DNA of 11,993 nt, from contig DASSXP010000124.1 of assembly GCA_035703755.1 (NCBI GenBank), positions 1-11,993 of the forward strand, in the 5' to 3' direction. This document shows, piece after piece, positions 1 through 6,000 of this stretch (position 1 is the stretch's first letter; every line of letters starts with the position of its first letter). This stretch comes from DASSBG01 sp035703755 (GTDB lineage: Bacteria; Pseudomonadota; Gammaproteobacteria; Xanthomonadales; Rhodanobacteraceae). The position numbers and the translations under genes were made by a program. The notes under the pieces were generated by a model. That model worked only from the letters and a program-made list of their open reading frames with translations, ran no database searches and was not told the origin of the DNA.

Positions 1-1
1 C

Positions 2-106
2 GCTACCGACCGCCGCCTGATCACCATGGCCTACCTCATCGGCGGCAAGCTCAAACATCTGCCAACCAACCCATGGACCGCTGCGCTAGTTCAGACGGCT
101 AAATGA
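2..106 (+). CDS. 3' end of an unidentified gene (partial, cut by window edge)
   Basis: A reading frame open from the window edge ends at a TGA at 104-106. It encodes about 34 residues, including the stretch LITMAYLIGGKLKHLPTNPW, with the G/C-rich third positions typical of real genes in this window (GAC CGC CGC CTG ATC ACC). I do not recognise the family. Its position just before an insertion-sequence end suggests it could be another transposase tail or a host gene next to the insertion. Only the C-terminus is visible and nothing can be said about function. Confidence 0.35.
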   Translation, partial: ATDRRLITMAYLIGGKLKHLPTNPWTAALVQTAK

Positions 107-138
107 GCGATTTCCACACGAAACGCGATAGAGCCGAA

Positions 139-312
139 AAAGTCTGTCAATCTAACTGTGTAACTGCGGTTGAAGAATGAGTCAGGCTTCGACCGGCACT
201 CGGTCCTCGCCGAACAGGATCTGGAAGGTCTGCATGGCTTCCTTCCAGTGATGGATGCCGCGCCAGCGCTTATATCGACTGTCACGGCGGCAGCGATATG
301 TCTCTCCCATGC
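139..312 (-). mobile_element. Truncated insertion-sequence end, IS256-like
   Basis: On the minus strand, shortly after the stop of the transposase fragment, comes TTACACAGTTAGATTGACAG (144-163), followed by ACT. IS256-family elements commonly carry an end of the type TTACACA...TTGACAGAC, so I read this as the element's transposase-distal end, with the outer boundary near 139-141. The other end is missing: only about 130 bp of transposase coding sequence remains before rpiA begins, so this is a remnant unable to move by itself. The inner boundary, somewhere in 290-336, is uncertain. The family assignment comes from remembered family features, not a search. Confidence 0.5.
182..310 (-). pseudogene. 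C-terminal remnant of an IS256-family-like transposase
   Basis: About 42 residues end in HHWKEAMQTFQILFGEDRVP plus a short tail. IS256 (mutator-type) transposases typically end with a pattern of the kind W-x-x-A-(L/M)-x-x-F-x-I-x-F-x-D-R, which this matches. The fragment has none of the DDE catalytic core, which would lie upstream and has been lost, so it is a dead gene. The ATG at 308-310 is only the first in-frame ATG of the fragment; the reading frame continues upstream into the antisense of rpiA, which is meaningless. Alternative: the end of another DDE transposase family. Confidence 0.5.
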
Positions 313-336
313 AAAGGAATAGCCAAGTAGTGGGGC

Positions 337-981
337 TTACGGCAGTTCGCGGTCGCCGACCAGCACGATGTCGGCGGGGCGGGCGGCGAACAGGCCGACG
401 GTGACCACGCCGGCGATCTGGTTGAGCTCGGCTTCGCGCGCTACCGGGTCGGTGATCTGCCAGCCGTGCACGTCGAGGATCCAGTTGCCGTTGTCGGTGA
501 CGACGCCGTCGCGCCAGACCGGGTGGCCACCCATGGCGACGATCTGCCGGGCGACCTGGCTGCGTGCCATCGGGATCACTTCGATCGGCAGTGGAAAGGC
601 GCCCAGCACGTCGACTTGCTTGCTGGGGTCGATGATGCAAACGAAGGTGCGGCTGGCGGCGGCGACGATTTTCTCGCGCGTCAACGCGGCGCCGCCGCCC
701 TTGATCAGACGCTTGCCGGGGTCGCATTCGTCGGCGCCGTCCACGTACAGGTGCAAGGGGCCGACAGCGTTCAAGTCCAGCACCGGAATGCCGAGTCGCT
801 TCAAGTGTGCGCTGGATTGTTCGGAGCTCGATACGGCGCCATCAATGCGGCCCTTGATTGCGGCCAGTGCCTCGATGAAATAGGCCACCGTGGAGCCGGT
901 GCCGACGCCGACGATGGCGCCGTCCTCGACGTAGCGGATGGCGGCTTCGCCGGCGGCGCGTTTGGCGTTGTCGTGCGACAT
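337..981 (-). CDS. rpiA: Ribose-5-phosphate isomerase A
   Basis: Interconverts ribose 5-phosphate and ribulose 5-phosphate in the non-oxidative pentose phosphate pathway, in the cytoplasm. The 214-residue product is close to the 219 of the Escherichia coli enzyme. The phosphate-binding loop GTGST lies at 27-31, DGADE at 81-85 and KGGG at 94-97. The catalytic residues described for the E. coli enzyme (Asp81, Asp84, Lys94, Glu103) fall at exactly the same numbers here. The start is an ATG preceded by AAGGAAG at good spacing. It lies 16 bp after the EVE-domain gene and is probably the last gene of that transcript. No terminator is visible after the stop; the downstream DNA is an insertion-sequence remnant. 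Confidence 0.97.
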   Translation of the reverse strand: MSHDNAKRAAGEAAIRYVEDGAIVGVGTGSTVAYFIEALAAIKGRIDGAVSSSEQSSAHLKRLGIPVLDLNAVGPLHLYVDGADECDPGKRLIKGGGAALTREKIVAAASRTFVCIIDPSKQVDVLGAFPLPIEVIPMARSQVARQIVAMGGHPVWRDGVVTDNGNWILDVHGWQITDPVAREAELNQIAGVVTVGLFAARPADIVLVGDRELP

Positions 982-997
982 GCGGGGCTTCCTTGGG

Positions 998-1450
998 TTA
1001 TTCCAGCGCGAGGATGTGTTGCCAGTCGGCCGCGTTCACGGGTTGCACCGACAGGCGGCTGCCTTTTTGCACCAGTGCCATTTCAGCCAGTGCCGGCTCG
1101 GCTTTGAGTTCGGCCAGGGTAATGGTGCGCTTGAGCTTGCGTACAAATTTCACCTCGACCAGCACCCAGCGTGGCGCCTCGCGGCGGCTACCCGGATCGA
1201 AGTAGTGGCTGCCCGGGTCGAACTGGCTGGGGTCGGGGTAGGCTTGGGTGGCGACCTTGGCGATGCCGACGATGCCGGGCTCGGCGCAGTTGGAGTGGTA
1301 GAAAAACACCAGATCGCCAACCTGCATGCCGTCGCGCATGTAGTTGCGCGCCTGATAGTTGCGTACGCCGTCCCACGGTTCGGTTTTGCGGGCTTTGAGG
1401 TCGTCGATCGAGAAGGTGTCCGGCTCGGACTTCATCAGCCAGTGATTCAT
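998..1450 (-). CDS. EVE-domain (PUA-like) protein
   Basis: The 150-residue protein consists of a single EVE domain, the PUA-like fold shared with the human thymocyte nuclear protein 1. Motifs seen are KSEP at 7-10, WDGVRNYQARN at 26-36 and the DLVFFYHSN strand at 46-54, all typical of the family. EVE domains bind modified bases in nucleic acids; the role of this stand-alone form in bacteria is not settled, so I infer nothing beyond likely nucleic-acid binding. The ATG at 1448-1450 overlaps the TGA of the upstream folate gene as ATGA, which favours translational coupling and this start over a longer frame reaching 1519. rpiA follows after 16 bp. Confidence 0.92.
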   Translation of the reverse strand: MNHWLMKSEPDTFSIDDLKARKTEPWDGVRNYQARNYMRDGMQVGDLVFFYHSNCAEPGIVGIAKVATQAYPDPSQFDPGSHYFDPGSRREAPRWVLVEVKFVRKLKRTITLAELKAEPALAEMALVQKGSRLSVQPVNAADWQHILALE

Positions 1451-2064
1451 GGCGCGATCCGTGGTGGAAAGGTGATGAGGCCGTGCTCGGTGACGGCGTA
1501 GTCGAGCGGAATGTCCCACGCGGCATCAGCAAGTCGCTCGACCCGCTGGAAACCGTAGCCGACACCGATCAGCAACGGTTGCGCCGGGCGTGCCCGGCCG
1601 GCAAGAAAGGCCAGCGCCCGGTCGTAGTAGCCGCCACCGGCGCCGAGACGATTGCCGCTTGCATCAAAGGCCAGCAGCGGCAGCAGCACCACGTCCAGCT
1701 CGCGTATGGCCAGCGGCTCGCCCGCACAAGGCTCGGGAATGCCGTAGCGGTTGGGTTCCACCGGGTCGCCCGCCTGCCATGGCACAAAATCCATCGTGTG
1801 GCCGGGGCCGATCCGCGGCAGACAGTAGATCTGGCCGCGACGCGCCAATGAGGCCAGCACCAGGTTGAGTGGCAATTCGCCATTGGTGGCCCAGTAGCCG
1901 GCGATCCGCGTGGCGGCCAGGAACGCGGGCAGCTCGGCCAGGTGGTGGCGCACGCTTTGTGCCGCCGCCAGCCGTGCCGGGGCATCGAGTTGCATGCGCT
2001 GCACGCGCAGGCTGGCGCGCAACGTCAAGCGATCCACGTTGGGCAGGGGAGTCGATGGAGTCAT
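1447..2064 (-). CDS. 5-formyltetrahydrofolate cyclo-ligase
   Basis: Converts 5-formyltetrahydrofolate to 5,10-methenyltetrahydrofolate using ATP, returning the stored folate to one-carbon metabolism. The 205-residue product fits the family (about 180-200). Visible motifs are NGELPLN at 61-67, CLPRI near 81, YGIPEP at 107-112 and the signature GAGGGYYDRA at 141-150. I chose the ATG at 2062-2064 because a longer in-frame start at 2184 would run through the 6S RNA gene. There is no good Shine-Dalgarno; a TATCGT box at 2072-2077 lies 7 nt from the ATG. In E. coli the counterpart ygfA (fau) is read through from ssrS, and the same order here suggests the same arrangement. The stop overlaps the EVE start. 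Confidence 0.94.
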   Translation of the reverse strand: MTPSTPLPNVDRLTLRASLRVQRMQLDAPARLAAAQSVRHHLAELPAFLAATRIAGYWATNGELPLNLVLASLARRGQIYCLPRIGPGHTMDFVPWQAGDPVEPNRYGIPEPCAGEPLAIRELDVVLLPLLAFDASGNRLGAGGGYYDRALAFLAGRARPAQPLLIGVGYGFQRVERLADAAWDIPLDYAVTEHGLITFPPRIAP

Positions 2065-2138
2065 GAGCGCGACGATAGCGGCGAGCGAGCCCCGGCGCGA
2101 GTCCCGAAAGACAGGGGCGTGGCCGGGGTGGGTGAAGA

Positions 2139-2329
2139 AGGCGTCCTCCGCGGTAGCGGTGTACACCAAGCGACCTTGATCCAAAGGATCAGGTGGGAGG
2201 GCATGTCCGGCCTCAAGGCTTTCCGCTCATGGCGGGCTTGCACACTGGCCGGAACGCTACCGACCCGGGGTCGCGATTTAGGAACAAGGCAAATGCTGAG
2301 GATGCACTGCCGCGTACCGCAGGGGACGG
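2139..2329 (-). ncRNA. ssrS: 6S RNA (RNA polymerase regulator)
   Basis: 6S RNA mimics an open promoter and binds sigma70-RNA polymerase, damping transcription in stationary phase. Evidence is structural and positional. The 5' arm GTCCCCTGCGGTA (2327-2315) pairs with the 3' arm TACCGCGGAGGAC (2155-2143) with one mismatch, and pairing continues inward after one bulge (GCGG with CCGC), giving the long closing stem of 6S RNA. The sequence GAAAGCCTTGAGGCC and the hairpin GATCC-TTT-GGATC (2190-2178) align with AGAAGCCTTAAAA and the CTTGAACC-AAG-GGTTCAAG hairpin of the E. coli RNA. The length of about 190 nt matches (184 in E. coli). It sits between zapA and the cyclo-ligase gene, exactly where ssrS lies in many gammaproteobacteria. 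The ends are approximate to a few nt. Confidence 0.88.
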
Positions 2330-2333
2330 CGAC

Positions 2334-2363
2334 AGTCTAACCCGGGACGGCCGTCGCCGTCAC
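2334..2363 (-). promoter_or_regulatory. Probable promoter of the 6S RNA gene
   Basis: On the minus strand a -35-like GTGACG (2363-2358) and a -10-like TAGACT (2339-2334) are separated by 18 nt. Each box matches four of six bases of the sigma70 consensus. The predicted start falls near 2327, where the 5' arm of the 6S closing stem begins. The agreement between promoter and RNA end is the main support; each box alone is weak. Confidence 0.45.
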
Positions 2364-2397
2364 CAAGATGCAAAGTGAACGGGTGCCGCTGTACCCG

Positions 2398-2501
2398 GAG
2401 CCTGTGAAAAATTCGAACGCCGTAGCGAGGGCGTCGCCGGGCGTTCCTGGCAAGGTGCGTTGGGCGGCGGCCGCAGCAGGTGGGCGATTTTTCACAAGCT
2501 C
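2398..2501. repeat. 104-bp element bounded by inverted repeats
   Basis: The arm GAGCCTGTGAAAAATTCG (2398-2415) is repeated inverted at 2485-2501, which reads GAGCTTGTGAAAAATCG on the other strand: one substitution and one missing base. The interior is very G/C-rich, contrasting with the A/T core of the arms. The element stops exactly one base before the zapA stop codon. The shape suggests a small dispersed palindromic element, or a two-way terminator. Only one copy is in this window, so its repetitive nature is not shown. Confidence 0.5.
2406..2436 (-). terminator. Probable rho-independent terminator after zapA
   Basis: On the minus strand CGACGCC (2436-2430), an 8-nt loop and GGCGTTCG (2421-2414) form a G/C-rich stem with one bulged T, followed directly by AATTTTTC (2413-2406). 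It sits about 65 bp after the zapA stop and about 40 bp before the 6S RNA promoter, a sensible place to end the zapA transcript. It is part of the inverted-repeat element. Confidence 0.45.
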
Positions 2502-2807
2502 TCAGCTGCCGGGCTGGTCGCGTTCGAGGCTGGCGTCGATGCCCTGGCGCCACTGCGCGAGTTGCTGGCCGAGCAGGCGCTGCTGTTCGTCGCTGCGCTG
2601 TTTGAGGTTCAATAGCTCGTGCGCGACGCTCAGCGCCACCAGTACCGCGATGCGGTCGAAACCCGGTCCACCGGTGCCGCCGCGCATCTCGCGCATGCGG
2701 CCATCCAGCAGGCTGGCGGCGGCCAGCAGGCCGGGGCGTTCTTCGTCCGAGCAGGCGACCAGAAACTCGCGGTCCAGCAAACGGATGGAGACTGGATCGT
2801 TGGGCAT
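2502..2807 (-). CDS. zapA: Cell division protein ZapA
   Basis: ZapA binds FtsZ and bundles and stabilises its filaments in the Z-ring at mid-cell. The 101 residues compare with 109 in E. coli. The N-terminal globular part carries PVSIRLLDREFLVACSDEER (5-24), a typical ZapA opening, followed by LLDGRMREMR (33-42) and the helix DRIAVLVALSVAHELLNLK (51-69); the C-terminal part (about 55-95) is the dimerising and tetramerising coiled coil. The ATG at 2805-2807 lies 4 bp after the stop of the zapB-like gene, so the two are probably translated from one message. A probable terminator and the 6S RNA gene follow. Confidence 0.95.
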   Translation of the reverse strand: MPNDPVSIRLLDREFLVACSDEERPGLLAAASLLDGRMREMRGGTGGPGFDRIAVLVALSVAHELLNLKQRSDEQQRLLGQQLAQWRQGIDASLERDQPGS

Positions 2808-2811
2808 GGTG

Positions 2812-3039
2812 TCAACCGTTGTTTTCCAGCGATTTCAGTCGCTGGATCATCGCTTCGACGCGCGAACGGGCTTGCTCGTTGCGGGCCAGCAGGCTGGCGC
2901 GTTCGCCGTTCAGGCTTTCCTGGCTGGCGCGCAGTACGCGGTTTTCTTCCAGTACGCGACGGTGTTCGGCCAGCAAACGCTGCAAGCTGGCACCGAGTGC
3001 GGTCAGTTCGGACTGGATTGGATCGTCGGAAGCTCCCAT
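2812..3039 (-). CDS. ZapB-like coiled-coil protein (TIGR02449-type)
   Basis: The 75-residue product is almost wholly predicted coiled coil (about 10-72), rich in Leu, Glu, Arg and Gln with a heptad-like spacing of hydrophobics (LTALGASLQRLL, VLEENRVL, SLNGERASLLARN). Small coiled-coil proteins of this kind, annotated as TIGR02449 family or ZapB-like, stand just before zapA in many gammaproteobacteria, which is the case here. A role with ZapA at the Z-ring is inferred from position and shape only. I prefer the ATG at 3037-3039; a TTG at 3055-3057 would overlap the sensor gene. No Shine-Dalgarno is visible before the ATG, while a TATAGT box ends 6 nt before it. Confidence 0.85.
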   Translation of the reverse strand: MGASDDPIQSELTALGASLQRLLAEHRRVLEENRVLRASQESLNGERASLLARNEQARSRVEAMIQRLKSLENNG

Positions 3040-3051
3040 GCCGGCACTATA
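3040..3051 (-). promoter_or_regulatory. -10-like box just before the zapB-like start (possible leaderless promoter)
   Basis: TATAGT (3051-3046, five of six matches to TATAAT) overlaps the TAG stop of the sensor gene and is followed by GCCGGC and then the ATG. Transcription would start at or next to the A of the ATG, giving a leaderless message, which fits the absence of a ribosome binding site. No -35 box is visible (the place holds a run of C) and there is no extended -10, so the call is weak. Confidence 0.3.
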
Positions 3052-6000
3052 ACCCAAGCCATTCAGCGCGGGGGGGCGCCGGTCGCGTGGCCGGGTCGTG
3101 GCGGCACAGCAGGGTCAGGCAGTCCTTGGGTGGCAGTGGTTTGGAGAACCAGTTGCCTTGCATCTGGTCGCAGTTCTTTTCCATCAGATAGTGCAGTTGT
3201 TCCAGCGTTTGCACGCCTTCGGCCACCACTTCCAGCCCCAGTGAGTGGGCCATCGAGATGATGGCAGTGGTGATTTCCTCGTCGTCGCTGTCGGTGGTGA
3301 GGTCGCCGATGAATTCTTTGTCGATCTTGAGGGTGTCGATGGGCAGCCGCTTCAGGTAGCTGAAAGAGGAGTAGCCGGTGCCGAAGTCGTCGATGGCAAG
3401 CCGCACGCCAAGCTGCTTGAGCTCGCGCAGCGTGCGCAGGGAGGCTTCGGCGTCGGTCATGACCAGGCTTTCGGTAAGCTCCAACTCGATCAAGCCGGGG
3501 TCGAGCCGATGGCGCTGCAATACCCGTTCCAGCGTATTGAGCAGGGTGCGGCCCAGCAGTTGCGCCGAGGAAATGTTGACGGCCATCGAAATGGTGCTGA
3601 CATCGTGGTTGCGCCAGCGCGCCAGCGCGGCGCAAGCCTGATCCAGCACGTAGGCGCCGAACTCGACGATCAAGCCGGCTTCTTCGGCCAGCGGGATGAA
3701 CACCGCCGGTGGCACCTCGCCGAGGCTGTTGCTGTGCCAGCGCAGCAAGGCCTCCACGCCGGTGATCTCCCAGCTGTCGAGGTCGATCTTGGGTTGGTAG
3801 ACCACCGACAGCTCCTGCCGGTGCAGCGCCTGGCGCAAAGCGTTCAGCATGGTGGCGTGGCGGCGTGCCTGAGCGTCCATGGCTTCGGTGTACATGGCCC
3901 AGGTGTTGCGGCCACGGGCCTTGGCCTGGTACATCGCGGTGTCGGCAAACTTCAGCAGATCGACCGGGGTGTTGCCGTGCTCGGGGTAGAGCGCGATGCC
4001 GATCGAGGGCGAGATCACGATCTCCTGGCGCGCTTCCACCTGCAATGGTGCCTCGAACGCGCCGATCAGTGCGGCGCACACCCGTTCGACGATGGCGTTG
4101 TCGGCCAGGTCCTCCAGCACCACGCAGAACTCGTCACCACCGAGGCGTGAGACGGTATCTTGCTCACGCACGTTGGAGCGTAGCCGTGTGCCTGCCGCTT
4201 TCAGCATGCGGTCGCCGACGCCGTGACCCATCGAGTCGTTGATCTGCTTGAAGCGGTCGAGGTCGATGAACAGCACCGCGACCTTGCGGCCGGTACGGCG
4301 GGCGTGGCGGATCGCATGACCCAGCTTCTCGCTCAGCAGGGTGCGGTTTGGCAAGCCGGTCAGGGAGTCGTAGTTGGCCAGGTAGCGCAGCTCCTCGTCG
4401 GTGCGCTTGCGCTCGGTGATGTCGGTCATCACGCAGACGAAGTGGCTGCGCTTGTCGTGGATGTCCAGCACCTCGGTCAGCTCCAGCCACGACAAAAACT
4501 CCTCGCCGTTCTTGCGCCGCTGCCACAGTTCGCCGCGCCAGTGGCCGTGCTTGACCACGGCCTCACGGATTTCGCGGTAGGCGCTGGCTGAATGCTGGCG
4601 TGCGTTGATCAGCGAGGCATCCTGGCCCAGTACCTCCGCTTCGTCGTAGCCCAGCATCTGCATGAAGGCCTGGTTGACGGAAATGAAGCGATGCTCGAGG
4701 TCGGTGACGGCGACCGCTTCGGTCATGCTGCGCAACACCTGCACCGCGATGCGGTAGCCGTGCTCAGCCTCGCGCTCCTGACTGGCGTTGTGGACGACGC
4801 CGCACAAGCGCACCGGGATGCCGTTGGCATCGCGTTCCACGATCTTGCCGCGCGAACGCACCCACACCAATTTGCCGCTGGCGGTGGTGATGCGGTGCTC
4901 GGAGGAAAACAGCGGTGTGATGCCATCAAGATGTGCTTGCGCGGCTTTCTGGATACCCGGTATGTCGTCCGGATGGACGATGTGCTGCATCCATTCGTCG
5001 ACCGGCAGGTGTTGCTCGGGTTCGCCGCCGGAGAGTTGATCGGTACCGACCCGGTGCAAGGTGTTGCTGCGCAGGTCCCAGTCCCAGAACTGGTCCCCCG
5101 AGGCCCACAGCGCGAGCCGGAAGCGCTGCTCGCTTTCGCTGAGTTCGCGCGCATGCAAGAGGATGTTCCGATGTCGTCGGCGCAGCGCGAGAATGCCGGT
5201 GAGCAGCAGCAGGCCGGCCACTGCGGCCGCGGCCGTCTTGGCCGGTGTTGATGCCCACCACGGTGGTATGACGTGAAAGTCGATGGCGGCCGGGGTGGGG
5301 TTGAAGACGCCGTCGTGGTTGCTGCCTTGCACCTCGAAACGATAGTTGCCGGGGCGCAGATTGGCGTAACTGGCGTGGATGTCGTTGCCGTTGTCGATCC
5401 AGGCCGCATCGAGCCCCAGCAGGCGGTAGCGGAACTGGTTCTTGCGTGGCGCGGTGAAATCCAGCGCGGCGAAGTCAAAGCCGATGACGCGCATGTCCGA
5501 CGCCAACGCCACTGGTTGCGCGGGATTGGCGCGACGGCCATCGAGGCTGATGCCGGTGATCACGGTGGGGGCGAGGTAGCGACTGGGCTTGATGGTCTCC
5601 GGGCGAAAGCGGTTGAGGCCGTTGATGCCACCGAACAGCAGTGCGCCCTGGTTGTCGCGCAGGCACGCGGCGCTGTTGAACTCCAGGCCTTGCAAGACTT
5701 CCTGCATGCCCAGCGTTTCGATGGCGCCGGTCTCCGGGTCGAGGCGGCTGATGCCGAGATTGCTGGAAATCCAGATTTTCCCGTGGCCGCCATCGATGGC
5801 GCAGTAGGCGGTGGTGTCCGGCAGGCCGTCGCGGCGCAGGTAACGGCGAAAGTGTGCACCGCTGTCATCGACCGACAGCAGGCGATTGACACCGGCGTCG
5901 GTGGCGATCCACAGGCTGCCGTCAGCGGCGCTGCGGATGTCGGTGACGCGCTGGCCAGCCAGCGAGTCCACCCGCCCCGGTACTTCGTGATAGGCCTGGA

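Noticed and set aside
998..1450. The EVE protein as part of a modification-dependent defence system.
   Set aside because: EVE domains occur in such systems, but here the gene is a short stand-alone form in a housekeeping operon with folate and pentose-phosphate genes and no nuclease partner.
466..1501. Open frames of 190-210 codons on the + strand opposite rpiA and the EVE gene.
   Set aside because: Shadows of well-identified minus-strand genes.
2065..2184. A 40-codon longer N-terminus for the cyclo-ligase, starting at 2184.
   Set aside because: It would read through the 3' half of the 6S RNA, and the extra residues do not belong to the family.
3040..3057. A TTG start at 3057 for the zapB-like gene.
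   Set aside because: It would overlap the end of the sensor gene and has no ribosome binding site; the ATG at 3039 gives the usual short coiled-coil protein.
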